Origin: Hamadaea sp.
GTDB lineage: Bacteria > Actinomycetota > Actinomycetes > Mycobacteriales > Micromonosporaceae
DNA: 35,842 bases
NCBI RefSeq assembly: GCF_013362815.1
Contig: NZ_JABFVK010000066.1
Location: forward strand, 1-35,842
Direction of reading: 5' to 3'
Part shown: piece by piece, positions 14,556 to 23,235 of the stretch
Numbering within the stretch: the first letter of the stretch is position 1
Layout: each line of letters begins with the position of its first letter
Program-made: the position numbers and the translations under genes
The notes under the pieces: generated by a model
Seen by the model: only the letters and a program-made list of their open reading frames with translations
What the model was told of the DNA's origin: nothing
Databases searched by the model: none

Positions 14556-17000
14556 GTGGAGCCCGAAGCCGAGACGCCCAATCCGTCCATGAAGGACGGA
14601 TTCGCAGCGCTGCTCCGGCGACACCGGCTCGCGGCCGGGCTGACCCAGGCCGAGCTCGCCGAGGCGGCTGAGGTCGGGGTGCGTACCGTGCGGGATCTCG
14701 AAACCGGCCGCAGCGTACGCCCGCAGCGGTCCACGGTCGAACTGCTCGGTGCGGCATTGGGACTTCAGGCCCGGGAGCTGGCCGTCTTCGTGGCGCTCGC
14801 CCGAGGCCGTACCGCCGCCACCTTGGAGAAGGCAACCGCCCTGGAGAAGCCCCGGGCGCTGCCGAACGCGGGCGAGCTGATCGGGCGGGATCGGGATCTC
14901 GCCGCGCTCATCGAGCACCTGCGGACGACGCCGGGCGTGACGACGCTGGTCGGGCTGGCCGGGTCGGGCAAGACCGTGCTGGCGTTGACCGCCTCGGCCC
15001 AGCTCCGGGAGGAGTTGCCTGGCGGTGCGGTCGGCATCAAGGTCTCGCCGGACGAGGGGGAGTCCGGCGTCCTGGACAGCATCTGCGCGGTCACCGGCGT
15101 CGGGCATCCGGACGGGTTGGCCGAGGCGTTCCGCCACCCGACGTTGTTGCTGGTCGACGCGGTGGACCGAGCCCGGCCCGCCGTCGCGGCCGCCGTCGGC
15201 CGGCTCGTCGTGATCGCCCCGGAGCTGCGCGTCGTCGCCACCGCCCGGGGACCGATCGGGTTGCCCGGCGAACGGGTCTGGCCGGTGGCTCCGTTGCCGG
15301 TGCCCCCGGCCGGCACGCGTACGCTCGCCGAAGCTCGCAAGCATCCGGCGAGTGCCCTCTTCCTGGAGCGCTGGGCCCGGCACCGGGGCGACCCTCCGCC
15401 CGAGTCCGAAGTCGTGGCCATCACCGAGCTCGTACGCCGCCTGAGCGGTCTCCCGCTGGCGATCGAACTCGCGGCGGCCCGGGGACGGCTGCTGGATCCG
15501 AGCGAGATGCTGGCCCGGTTCGGGCAGGACAACGCGGTCGTCGACGCAGCCGAGGCGGTGCGGTCGGCCGTCGTGGCAAGCTATCGCCTGCTGACCCCGG
15601 CGCACCGGCAAGCGCTGCGTTATCTGTCTACTTTCACCCATCGCTGGTCGATCGAGCTGGCCGAGGAACTCCTCGCCGAAACCGACGTCGACGTCGTCGA
15701 GCTGCTGGACCGGCTGACCGATCTGGGCCTGGTGACCGTACGCGGTCAGGGAGCGGTCCGGTTCGTCGTGCTCGAATCGGTCCGGGAGTACGCCCTCGAA
15801 CAAGCTCGCCGGGGAGGCGCTCGCGCCGAGACGCCAGGAGTGCAGTCAGTAGCTGGGGAGCTCACCGAGGCCCGACGGCGGCACGCCATCGTCTTCGCCC
15901 GGTTCGCCGCGCGTACCGCCCCGATGTTCAGCGGTGCGCAGCACGGTGCGGCGATCGCCCGCCTCGACGACGTGGCGGGCAACCTGTGGTCCGCCCTCGC
16001 CCATGCGGCCGACGACGATCCGGAGACCGCGTTGTGCCTGGCCGCGAAGCTGCCGCGCTGGTGGCGTTTCCGGGGCCGGGACGTCGCCGGTCGCCGGTGG
16101 CTGCGGCGGCTCCTGGACGACGAGCGCACCGCCGACGCCGACCCGTCCGTACGCGCCTGGGCCCTGGTGGGCCTGGCTCAGCTGGCCAACGAACACGGAG
16201 CGGGTGCGGAGGAGATCGACTCCGCGCGGGCTGCAGTCCGCATCTTCGCCGAGCGCTCCGACGTCACCGGGGAGCTGGCCGCGCGTACGGTGCTCTTCGC
16301 GTTGTGCATGGGCAGCGGTGATTTCGACGAGGCCCGCGAGCAGAGTCTCGAGGCGCTCATCCTGGCCAGCCACACCGGCCGCGCCCGCGACATGGCGGTC
16401 GCCCAGTCCAATCTGACCTGGCACGACATCCGCGCCGGCGATCTCGTGGGGGCTCAGCGGCGGCTGGCCGAGGTCGATCGGCTCACCGCGCGTACCGGGG
16501 ACTTCCGGCTGCGCGTGCTGGCCCGGGGCAATCTCGCCGAGGTCCTGCGGCTCAGCGGCCGGCTCGCCGAGTCCGTCGTGGTCGGCACCCAGGCCCTCGA
16601 CCTGCTCGCGGAGGTCGGCGACCCCAGCCACCGCCGCCGCGTCCTCACCACCATCGCGCTCGCGCACGCCGAAAACGGGGACGTGGCCGAGGCCGAGCGG
16701 ATCCTCGCCGAACTGCGGGCCACCGCGCCGCCCGAGACCGAAGATCCGGCCTGTGCGGTGGTCGAGGCCGCGATCGCGCTCGCCCGTGGTCATCGCAGGC
16801 TTGCCAGCAGCTGGTACGCCGCCGCAGCGGACGCCTATGAGGGCGGCCACGACCTGCGCGACGTGGTGCAGGCTCTCGTCGGGCTGGTGGCCGCCTCCGA
16901 CGATCCGGCCGAGCGGCAGCGCGCCCGCGACCGAGTCGACGCCCTGGTCAAGACGACCGGCTTCACCTTGACCGCGCGGGAACGCGCGCTGCTCGGCTGA
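14556..17000 (+). CDS. XRE-STAND-TPR transcriptional regulator
   Basis: An 814-residue multidomain regulator. An N-terminal XRE helix-turn-helix spans about 14-72 (LLRRHRLAAGLTQAELAEAA). A STAND/NB-ARC-type NTPase follows, with Walker A GLAGSGKT (133-140), Walker B LLLVDAVD (197-204), a sensor-like VVATARG and a GLPLAIELAAARG motif near 298. The rest is a winged-helix-like region and a long TPR-type helical C-terminus. This layout resembles AfsR-like signal-dependent ATPase regulators, in which ligand or protein binding to the TPR part triggers oligomerisation. GTG 14556 is chosen for its leaderless promoter; ATG 14589 is an alternative. No partner gene is obvious; it ends 11 bases from a convergent PASTA gene. 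Confidence 0.88.
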   Translation: MEPEAETPNPSMKDGFAALLRRHRLAAGLTQAELAEAAEVGVRTVRDLETGRSVRPQRSTVELLGAALGLQARELAVFVALARGRTAATLEKATALEKPRALPNAGELIGRDRDLAALIEHLRTTPGVTTLVGLAGSGKTVLALTASAQLREELPGGAVGIKVSPDEGESGVLDSICAVTGVGHPDGLAEAFRHPTLLLVDAVDRARPAVAAAVGRLVVIAPELRVVATARGPIGLPGERVWPVAPLPVPPAGTRTLAEARKHPASALFLERWARHRGDPPPESEVVAITELVRRLSGLPLAIELAAARGRLLDPSEMLARFGQDNAVVDAAEAVRSAVVASYRLLTPAHRQALRYLSTFTHRWSIELAEELLAETDVDVVELLDRLTDLGLVTVRGQGAVRFVVLESVREYALEQARRGGARAETPGVQSVAGELTEARRRHAIVFARFAARTAPMFSGAQHGAAIARLDDVAGNLWSALAHAADDDPETALCLAAKLPRWWRFRGRDVAGRRWLRRLLDDERTADADPSVRAWALVGLAQLANEHGAGAEEIDSARAAVRIFAERSDVTGELAARTVLFALCMGSGDFDEAREQSLEALILASHTGRARDMAVAQSNLTWHDIRAGDLVGAQRRLAEVDRLTARTGDFRLRVLARGNLAEVLRLSGRLAESVVVGTQALDLLAEVGDPSHRRRVLTTIALAHAENGDVAEAERILAELRATAPPETEDPACAVVEAAIALARGHRRLASSWYAAAADAYEGGHDLRDVVQALVGLVAASDDPAERQRARDRVDALVKTTGFTLTARERALLG

Positions 17001-17011
17001 CCCCGGCTGAC

Positions 17012-17758
17012 TCAGCTGGCCGAGACGCTCGGCTCGGGACTGGTCGAGGGCTCCTCCGTCGGCGGCGCGGTCGACACGATGAGGCGGATGTTCTCCCCGG
17101 GCGCGACGAGGGTGCCACCCACCGGAACGGTCGTGATGACGGTGCCCGGCGAGCTTCCGGGATCCTCCTGGTAGGTCACCGAGTAGGTGAGTCCGAGCTG
17201 GTCCAGCCGGGACTTCGCCGAGCTCTCGGGCTGCCCGGCCAGGTTCGGCACCTCGATCTGGGTGGTCGGGCCCACGGTGGCCGAGGTCGCCGACGGGCTC
17301 GGCTCGGTCGGCGACAGCGACGGACTCGGAGCGGCGGTCGTGACGACCGGGCCCGGCGTGGTCGGCGTGGGCTCGGGCTCGTCCGAACGCCGCAGCAGCA
17401 GCACGATCGTGACGATGACCGCCAGCGCGACGAGCACCGCCACGACGCCGATGAGGATGGGCAGCCACCAGTTCCGGCTCGGCTCCTCGACGTCGCTCCA
17501 CTCCTCCGGAGGCACCGCGTCCCGGACGGCGTCCGGGCGTACCTCGGCTCGCCCGGTCCAGTGCCCGCCCGGAGTCACCTGTGTGGCGTCGGCGTCGATC
17601 GGCGGCAGGATCTCGGTCGGGATCGCCTCGGTCGGGGCGTCGTCGGCCCCCGGCAGCGCCTGTGTGGCGTCCGGCTGGATCGGCCGGGTCGCGTCCGGCT
17701 CGATCGGCTGAGCGGGCTCGGCGGGCTCGTCCGCGGGATTTGGCGATCTCTCCGACAT
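17012..17758 (-). CDS. Single-pass membrane protein with one PASTA domain
   Basis: A 248-residue protein. The N-terminal cytoplasmic part is acidic, Pro-rich and repetitive (IEPDATRPIQPDATQ), and one TM helix (LPILIGVVAVLVALAVIVTI, about 99-118) follows. An extracytoplasmic Ser/Thr/Pro-rich linker leads to one PASTA-like domain at about 168-230 (VPNLAGQPESSAKSRLDQLG, then DPGSSPGTVITTVPVGGTLV). PASTA domains bind peptidoglycan fragments in PknB-type kinases, but no kinase domain is present here. The cytoplasmic TR/TQ motifs may be kinase substrates (inference). The ATG at 17758 has TAGGAC six bases upstream, suggesting leaderless expression. Confidence 0.8.
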   Translation of the reverse strand: MSERSPNPADEPAEPAQPIEPDATRPIQPDATQALPGADDAPTEAIPTEILPPIDADATQVTPGGHWTGRAEVRPDAVRDAVPPEEWSDVEEPSRNWWLPILIGVVAVLVALAVIVTIVLLLRRSDEPEPTPTTPGPVVTTAAPSPSLSPTEPSPSATSATVGPTTQIEVPNLAGQPESSAKSRLDQLGLTYSVTYQEDPGSSPGTVITTVPVGGTLVAPGENIRLIVSTAPPTEEPSTSPEPSVSAS

Positions 17759-17810
17759 GTGCCCGTCCTACCATGATTGCCGTACGCCCGCCCACGCGGC
17801 GCGCTGACCG

Positions 17811-18491
17811 CTACGGACTCGGGCTAGTGGTGGCGGACTCCCCGCAGGTGATCTCGACGTGGTCGTTCCACCGGGCCGTTCCGCCCTGGTCAGGGTCGGG
17901 CGACTGGCTGAGGACCACCCCGGTCTGCCCCGACATGTAGGTGGGCAACAGGCCCTTGTCGCCCAGCGGAACCCGGGCGTCCCGGCAGGCGAGCCCGACG
18001 ACCTTCGGCAACTCGGTGGGGGGCGCCTCACCGGCGACGTAGACCTTGATCGTGACGCCGGCCCGAATCCTTGAGCCGGCGGACGGCGACGTCCGGGTCA
18101 CCAGCCCGGCTTGACCGGACTCGCCGAAGATGAGGAGCACTCCCAGCTTCGCGGCGCGCAACTGCGCGAAGTACTCCCGGAAGTCCCGGCCGCTGCCGTC
18201 GGGCAGCAGTCCAGAAGGTGCGGGCGTCGTGGACGTGGCCGACACCACCGGAGTGGGAGAGAACGACGGCGACTCCGCAGCCGACGGCGACGAGTCGGCC
18301 GACGATGACGTGGCCACCGAGGCCGATGTGGACGGCGAGGCCGACGGATTGCTGTTCGCGAGCAGATAACCGCCGGTGGCCCCGACGATCGCGAGCACCG
18401 CGACGGAGGTCGCGATGGCGGCGATCATGGCCGGGCTGATGCCCTGGCGCGGGGGTTCGGCGTCCACTCTGGTCGCCCACGGGTCGGTCAT
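17811..18491 (-). CDS. Single-pass membrane protein with PASTA-like region
   Basis: A 226-residue protein: a short cytoplasmic N-terminus, one TM helix (MIAAIATSVAVLAIVGATGG, about 22-41), a Ser/Thr-rich linker and two PASTA-like stretches. The first includes GLVTRTSPSAGSRIRAGVTI; the second includes LPKVVGLACRDARVPLGDKG and QTGVVLSQSPDPDQGG. Two cysteines (in GLACRDA and EITCGES) could form a disulfide outside the cell. The ATG start has an AGGAG site nine bases upstream. It is upstream of, and codirectional with, the other PASTA gene (52-base gap), so the two are probably paralogues in one operon. Function at the cell wall is inferred. Confidence 0.75.
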   Translation of the reverse strand: MTDPWATRVDAEPPRQGISPAMIAAIATSVAVLAIVGATGGYLLANSNPSASPSTSASVATSSSADSSPSAAESPSFSPTPVVSATSTTPAPSGLLPDGSGRDFREYFAQLRAAKLGVLLIFGESGQAGLVTRTSPSAGSRIRAGVTIKVYVAGEAPPTELPKVVGLACRDARVPLGDKGLLPTYMSGQTGVVLSQSPDPDQGGTARWNDHVEITCGESATTSPSP

Positions 18492-18655
18492 CGTCGCGTA
18501 CTCCTGTTCTCACCGGCAGCGGCTCACAGTGTGCAACCCGAGGGCGACACCAGGCCCGTGCGCAGGCCTAACTGACACCAAGTTGACACATGTCGCGGCG
18601 GTACGGAGTCAGCGATAGTCTGCCCCCCACTGATACCTCGCGGGAGGACGAGACG

Positions 18656-19807
18656 ATGTCCGCACGAGGCTGGACCGGATCGGTCGCCGTCGCGGCCGGG
18701 ATGGCGGCCGGAATCGGCGCCGCGCAACTCGGAGTCGGCTACGGCTTGGGAATCATCGGGTGGCTCGGCGACACCGCCGGATGGGCGGCTGCGCTCGCCT
18801 GGACCGTCTGGGTCGCCGCACTGTCCGTCGCCGGGGCCGCACTCACCGCCTATCGGCGTACCACCACTGTGGACACGACGCCGTGGGCCCGCGGTCTGTG
18901 GCGGGCCTCGGTCGCCTGCGCCGCAGCTCTCGGCGGGCTGGCCGTCGTCCCGCTGACCGCGTTGCCGGCCCGAGAGGTCTCCACCGCAGTGACTTTCGCG
19001 CCGGCCTGGGTCGTCGGCTGGTACGCGGCCGCGGGCGCGCTGATCGGCCTGGTGCTGGCGATCGTGGTGCTGTCCGTCCGAGCGGCGGCCGCGAACCTGA
19101 TCGCCACGGCGTCCTGGTGGTGGCTCGTGGCCGTGCTGGCGGTGGTCGACGCCGTCGCGGGTGGCCGGGGCCTGGTCCCGACGCAGCTCGGGGTCTGGCG
19201 GTTCACTCAGGTCGAGTCGGTGAGCGACGTCGAGGCGGTGGCCCTGGATCTGCCCGGCAGCGGCTGGTGGCAGTCGATCTACTTGCCGGGCGCGATCCTC
19301 ATGCTCGGCGCGACCTTTCTGATCGGCCTGCTCGCCGCGTGGCCGGCTGGGCGGCGGGGCGACTCGCGGGCGGCCGTGGCGCTGTCCGGTGTGGTGGGCC
19401 CGGTGCTGCTGGCTGCGGCCTCGGTGCTTGCCGCGCCCCGGCTGGCCGGCGCACCGGCCGAACAGGTCTCCGCCCTCCTGATCGCGCCGTACGCTGTCAT
19501 CGCGGGCCTGGCGGGTTCGGTGCTGGCCGCCGTACTGACGGCGGCTCGACCGGCGACTTCGACTTCGGCCGAACCCGCGGCGTCGGCTCCGACCGCCCCG
19601 GGTGCGCCCCTGGTCGAGCCCGCGACCGGGCAGATCTACACGCCCAAGCTGAAGCCGGTGGAAGAAGGCGAGAAGCCGGCCGAGGAGCCGGCGTCACCGG
19701 CGATTCCCACTCCGCGGAACAAGCGTCGCCCCCGTCCCGCGACGGGCCGGGCGACGGTGGCGGAAAAGCCGGAGAAATCTGCGAAGCCGGAGGAGCCGAG
19801 CGCCTGA
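18656..19807 (+). CDS. Multi-spanning membrane protein of unknown function
   Basis: A 383-residue protein. Residues 1 to about 290 hold around seven or eight hydrophobic helices (for example VWVAALSVAGAALTAY, GALIGLVLAIVVLSVRAA and IAGLAGSVLAAVLTA). A hydrophilic cytoplasmic tail rich in Pro, Ala, Lys and Glu follows. The tail contains PATGQIYTPKLKPVEEGEKP and ends in repeated EKPEK-type motifs. I do not recognise a named family. The ATG at 18656 is chosen for the GGGAGGA ribosome-binding site; in-frame codons further upstream lack one. A TAGTCT at 18616-18621 is a candidate -10. It is divergent from the PASTA gene pair, with 164 bases between the two starts. Confidence 0.7.
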   Translation: MSARGWTGSVAVAAGMAAGIGAAQLGVGYGLGIIGWLGDTAGWAAALAWTVWVAALSVAGAALTAYRRTTTVDTTPWARGLWRASVACAAALGGLAVVPLTALPAREVSTAVTFAPAWVVGWYAAAGALIGLVLAIVVLSVRAAAANLIATASWWWLVAVLAVVDAVAGGRGLVPTQLGVWRFTQVESVSDVEAVALDLPGSGWWQSIYLPGAILMLGATFLIGLLAAWPAGRRGDSRAAVALSGVVGPVLLAAASVLAAPRLAGAPAEQVSALLIAPYAVIAGLAGSVLAAVLTAARPATSTSAEPAASAPTAPGAPLVEPATGQIYTPKLKPVEEGEKPAEEPASPAIPTPRNKRRPRPATGRATVAEKPEKSAKPEEPSA

Positions 19808-19830
19808 GGTGCCGGATGTGGCGCTGGGTA

Positions 19831-19882
19831 TTTGGCGCGAGCAGGGCCCCCGAACGTGTCCCGTTCCCCCGCTCGCGCCAAA
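19831..19882. terminator. Long stem-loop downstream of the membrane protein gene
   Basis: Left arm 19831-19846 (TTTGGCGCGAGCAGGG) pairs with right arm 19867-19882 (CCCCGCTCGCGCCAAA) at 15 of 16 positions. A second internal stem pairs GAACG with CGTTC in the loop. No T-tract follows. It is probably the transcription terminator of the gene ending at 19807, though the stem is longer than usual. Confidence 0.55.
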
Positions 19883-20213
19883 CGACACGGCATGAGATCG
19901 CTACGCCGGTCGCCCTGGTGTCCGACGAGCAACCGTCATGCCGACCCCCCCAGGGTGGGTCGCCCCCGTGCGACCGGATCTGCGGCAAACGCTACCAACG
20001 CCGCGCTCGATGATCTGTCCATTTTGTTGGGATATCGCGGGGTCCGCTCGCTGTGACAGCGGGTTCTGCCGCCACTTCTGCCTGTCAAAAGCGAGGGGAA
20101 ATCTGGCAATGGTCCTAGCGTCCGATACCACCCTGTTGGGAACCCCTTAGGCTGGAAGCTCATTGCAACGACTCGGTTACCCACAGCTGCAGACCGAGAG
20201 CCGGGGAGGGCAT
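19883..20213. other. Intergenic region upstream of the GCS2 gene
   Basis: No convincing gene is seen. It holds two further small inverted repeats: GGTCGC/GCGACC at 19958-19975 and the 13-base palindrome CGCTGT-G-ACAGCG at 20049-20061. A TAGGCT at 20148-20153 is a candidate -10 for the following gene, without a clear -35. Part of the stretch is lower in G+C than the flanking genes. Confidence 0.35.
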
Positions 20214-21689
20214 ATGGGCAAGGACGTCTCGGACGGGACGTTCACGAGCGCGGATCGAATGCGGTACCGGCAGAAGGTCCGACGATGTCTCGACACCTTC
20301 GCTCTGATGCTGGACGACTTCGCGTTCGACGCCGACGCTCCGACGACGGGCCTCGAGATCGAGATCAACCTCGTCGACGGCCGCCACGAACCGGCGATGC
20401 GCAATCTCGGCATCCTCGAAGACCTGGCCGATCCCACCTTCCAGCCCGAGCTCGGCCAGTTCAACCTCGAACTCAACGTGCCGCCACAGCTGATCGGCGG
20501 GGACGGGCTGGCCCAGTACGAGAAGCGGCTGCTGGAGACACTGGCTCGCACCGACGCGAAGGCGGCTGGGCACGACGCCAGCCTGGTGCTCATCGGCATC
20601 CTGCCGACGCTGACAGCCGAGCACGCGATTCTCGACAACCTCTCCACCAATCCGCGCTATCGCGTACTCAACGAGCAGATTCTCAACGCCCGGGGCGAGC
20701 ACATCACGCTGGACATCCGGGGCGTCGACCACCTGAAGATCGACACGGAGTCGATCGCGCCCGAGGCGGCGTGCACCAGTCTCCAGTTTCATCTGCAGGT
20801 CTCCCCGGAGAAGTTCGCGAACTACTGGAACGCCGCGCAGTCGATCGTCGCCTTCCAATTGGCGGCCGGAGCCAACTCGCCGTACCTGTTCGGCCACCAG
20901 CTGTGGCACGAGACCCGGATCGCGTTGTTCAAGCAGGCCACCGACACGCGTCCGGACGAGCTGCGGGCGCAGGGCGTACGCCCCCGGGTGTGGTTCGGGG
21001 AGCGCTGGATCACCTCGATCTTCGACCTCTTCGAGGAGAACGTCCGCTACTTCCCGCCGCTGCTGCCGATCTGCGACGACGAGGACCCGCTGGAGATCCT
21101 GCGATCCGGCGGCGTACCGCGGCTGGGCGAACTGCGCCTGCACAACGGCACCATCTACCGCTGGAACCGGCCGGTCTACGACATCATGAACGGCCGGCCT
21201 CACCTGCGGGTGGAGAACCGAGTGATGCCGGCCGGGCCGACCATCGTGGACATGATGGCCAACGCGGCGCTCTACTACGGCCTCGTCCGCTACCACGCCG
21301 AGCAGGATCGTCCCATTTGGACGCAACTCAGCTTCAGCGCCGCCGAGGACAACTTCCATGCGGCCGCCCGGCGGGGCATCGCGGCTCCCGTGTTCTGGCC
21401 CGGCGTCGGCGAAGTACGCGCCACCGACCTTCTGCTGGACGTCATGCTCGCCAACGCGGCCGAAGGACTCGACGGTTTCGGGGTGGACGCCGCGGTCAGT
21501 AACCATCTGCTGGGCATCATCGAGCAGCGGTGCCTCAGCGGGCGTACCGGGGCGACGTGGCAGGTCGACACCGTCCGGGCGGCCGAACGGCGTGGGTCGG
21601 ACCGGCCGGAAGCGTTGCGGCACATGCTCGCCCAGTACGCCGAGCTGTCCAGATCGAACGCACCGGTGCACACCTGGCCGGTCGAGTAG
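20214..21689 (+). CDS. GCS2-family glutamate-cysteine ligase homologue
   Basis: A 491-residue protein of the GCS2 carboxylate-amine ligase family, which joins glutamate (or a related acid) to an amine using ATP. Conserved features include TTGLEIEINLVDG near the N-terminus (metal/ATP-binding glutamates), ELGQFNLELNVPP, the HLQVSPEKFANYWNAAQ segment and RLHNGTIYRWNRPVYD. Annotated relatives in actinobacteria are called glutamate-cysteine ligases, but their reaction is often unproven; a role in ergothioneine, mycothiol-related or gamma-glutamyl metabolism cannot be read from the sequence. The ATG at 20214 has a GGGGAGGG site just upstream. It stands alone as a transcription unit. Confidence 0.85.
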   Translation: MGKDVSDGTFTSADRMRYRQKVRRCLDTFALMLDDFAFDADAPTTGLEIEINLVDGRHEPAMRNLGILEDLADPTFQPELGQFNLELNVPPQLIGGDGLAQYEKRLLETLARTDAKAAGHDASLVLIGILPTLTAEHAILDNLSTNPRYRVLNEQILNARGEHITLDIRGVDHLKIDTESIAPEAACTSLQFHLQVSPEKFANYWNAAQSIVAFQLAAGANSPYLFGHQLWHETRIALFKQATDTRPDELRAQGVRPRVWFGERWITSIFDLFEENVRYFPPLLPICDDEDPLEILRSGGVPRLGELRLHNGTIYRWNRPVYDIMNGRPHLRVENRVMPAGPTIVDMMANAALYYGLVRYHAEQDRPIWTQLSFSAAEDNFHAAARRGIAAPVFWPGVGEVRATDLLLDVMLANAAEGLDGFGVDAAVSNHLLGIIEQRCLSGRTGATWQVDTVRAAERRGSDRPEALRHMLAQYAELSRSNAPVHTWPVE

Positions 21690-21738
21690 CGCCGATCGGA
21701 CCTAGGCGCGGCATCGCGGCAACTCCATAGTCCACTGT

Positions 21739-22962
21739 GTGCATCTCGGGGACATGAAGCCACGCCTTCGGCACGAAGCCTTCGTGCTGTCGACGATCAT
21801 CGGAGTCGCCTCGCTGTTCTCCACGCTCGCCGTGGCCCATCCCGCCCCGCCGCGGGCCGCCGCGTCCTCGACGCCGTCTGCGGTGCCACCCACCATCGGC
21901 ACGACGCTGACCCGCCCGGCGGTGGCCGCTCCGGCGAACCCGGCGGAGTCCGCCTGGCAACCGCGCCGGTTCACCGTGGTCGGCACCGGCGACGTCCTGC
22001 TGCATCAGGGACTCTGGGCCCAGGCGCGGTCGGACGGGCACGGCCACGGACTTGACTTCCGGCCCTTGTTCGCGGGGATCAAGCCGGTGATCGCCGGGGC
22101 CGACCTCGCCGTCTGCCACCTGGAGACCCCGTTGGGCCGACCGGGCGGTCCGTTCACCGGGTTTCCCGTGTTCCAGGTTCCGCCCCAGGTGGTGCCGGCG
22201 CTCAAGGACGCCGGGTTCGACACCTGCTCGACCGCGTCCAACCACAGCCTGGACGCGGGGCTCGACGGCATCCGGCGTACGCTCGACGCCCTCGACGCGG
22301 CCGGGCTGGCGCACGCCGGAACCGCCCGAACGGCGAAGGAGCACTCGGCGACGACCATGCTCACCGTCGCCGGCGTACGCGTCGCGCAGCTCTCCTACGC
22401 CTTCGGGTTCAACGGCATCACTCGGCCGAAAGGCAAGGAGTGGGCGGCCAACCTCATCAAGCCCGCTGTCATCCTCGCCGACGCGCGTACCGCCAAGCAG
22501 CGAGGCGCCGAGGTCGTCATCGTGTCCCTGCACTGGGGTACGGAGTACCAGCACGCCGCGACCGCGCAGCAGGCCTCCATCGCACGTACGCTCCTGGCCT
22601 CGCCCGACATCGACCTGATCCTCGGCCACCACGCCCACGTCGTGCAGCCGTTCGAGCAGATCGGCGGTGAATGGGTGGCCTACGGGCACGGCAACCTCGT
22701 CAGCACCCAGAGCTTCTCGGCGGACACTCACGACGGAGTGATCTCCCGCTTCACCTTCGCCGAGACGGAGCCGGGCCGGTTCCGCATCGTCACCGCCGAG
22801 GCGCTGCCCGTCTACATGCGGCTCGGCTCGGGGCCTTCGCGCGTTCTGCTCGTCTCGTCGTGCGTACGCGGAAAGGGTCCACTCGCGGTGGAGTGCGCAG
22901 CCAGCGGTCGGCGTACGGCGAAGGTGATCCGGTCCCGGGGAGCCGCCGTCACCGTCACCTGA
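21739..22962 (+). CDS. Exported CapA-family (PGA_cap) metallophosphatase-like protein
   Basis: A 407-residue protein of the CapA/PgsA family, a calcineurin-like fold linked to poly-gamma-glutamate capsule synthesis in Bacillus. The N-terminal hydrophobic segment (AFVLSTIIGVASLFSTLAVA) is a signal peptide or anchor. A Pro/Ala-rich linker follows, then VVGTGDVLLHQG (metal-binding GD), CHLETPLG, STASNHSLDAG (the NH motif), SLHWGTEYQ and LILGHHAHVVQPFE (the GHHxH motif). The catalytic-type motifs are complete. The start is uncertain: GTG 21739 or ATG 21754. No other capsule gene is nearby, so many actinobacterial roles remain possible. It ends at a strong terminator. Confidence 0.87.
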   Translation: MHLGDMKPRLRHEAFVLSTIIGVASLFSTLAVAHPAPPRAAASSTPSAVPPTIGTTLTRPAVAAPANPAESAWQPRRFTVVGTGDVLLHQGLWAQARSDGHGHGLDFRPLFAGIKPVIAGADLAVCHLETPLGRPGGPFTGFPVFQVPPQVVPALKDAGFDTCSTASNHSLDAGLDGIRRTLDALDAAGLAHAGTARTAKEHSATTMLTVAGVRVAQLSYAFGFNGITRPKGKEWAANLIKPAVILADARTAKQRGAEVVIVSLHWGTEYQHAATAQQASIARTLLASPDIDLILGHHAHVVQPFEQIGGEWVAYGHGNLVSTQSFSADTHDGVISRFTFAETEPGRFRIVTAEALPVYMRLGSGPSRVLLVSSCVRGKGPLAVECAASGRRTAKVIRSRGAAVTVT

Positions 22963-22964
22963 CG

Positions 22965-22999
22965 AGACCCCGCAGGTGGGTCGTTCACCTGCGGGGTCT
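22965..22999. terminator. Perfect 14-bp hairpin, bidirectional terminator
   Basis: AGACCCCGCAGGTG (22965-22978) and CACCTGCGGGGTCT (22986-22999) are exact reverse complements around a 7-base loop. It lies between the convergent CapA and DUF397 genes. Confidence 0.85.
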
Positions 23000-23010
23000 G
23001 CCGGGCTGAC

Positions 23011-23235
23011 CTAGAGGTCGAACTCCCCGTCCTTCGTCCCGGCGACGAAGGCATCCCACTCGCCGGGGGTGAAGACCAGGGTGCCGCCGTCGCGGTTCTT
23101 GGAGTCGCGCACGGCGATGGCGCCTCCGACGAACGCGACTTCGACACAGTTGTCGCAGCTGGGACTACTACGGGTGCTCTTGCGCCAGACCGCATTGCTC
23201 AGGTCGACGCGAAACCCCTTTGTCTCGATCTCCAC
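23011..23235 (-). CDS. DUF397 small protein
   Basis: A 74-residue DUF397 protein. It shows the characteristic WRKSTRSSPSCDNCVEVA and IAVRDSKNRDGGTLVFTPGEWDAFV motifs, with a Cys-x-x-Cys pair. DUF397 proteins are abundant in spore-forming actinobacteria and usually sit beside an XRE-DUF5753 regulator, where they act as small partners or antagonists. The GTG start has an AGAGGAG site and lies inside the end of the regulator gene (37-base overlap in another frame), so the two are translated from one mRNA. Confidence 0.93.
   Translation of the reverse strand: MEIETKGFRVDLSNAVWRKSTRSSPSCDNCVEVAFVGGAIAVRDSKNRDGGTLVFTPGEWDAFVAGTKDGEFDL

Noticed and set aside
15846-17795. Open frame of about 650 codons on the minus strand opposite the STAND regulator
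   Set aside because: It overlaps the well-supported regulator and the first PASTA gene in another frame, and its translation shows only Arg/Gly/Asp-rich compositional bias.
20160-21671. Minus-strand frame covering almost all of the GCS2 gene
   Set aside because: The plus strand has conserved ligase motifs and a ribosome-binding site; the minus strand has neither.
20214-22962. GCS2 ligase plus CapA as a poly-gamma-glutamate capsule locus
   Set aside because: There is no CapB/CapC synthase, the two genes are separate transcription units, and GCS2 homologues are not known capsule enzymes.
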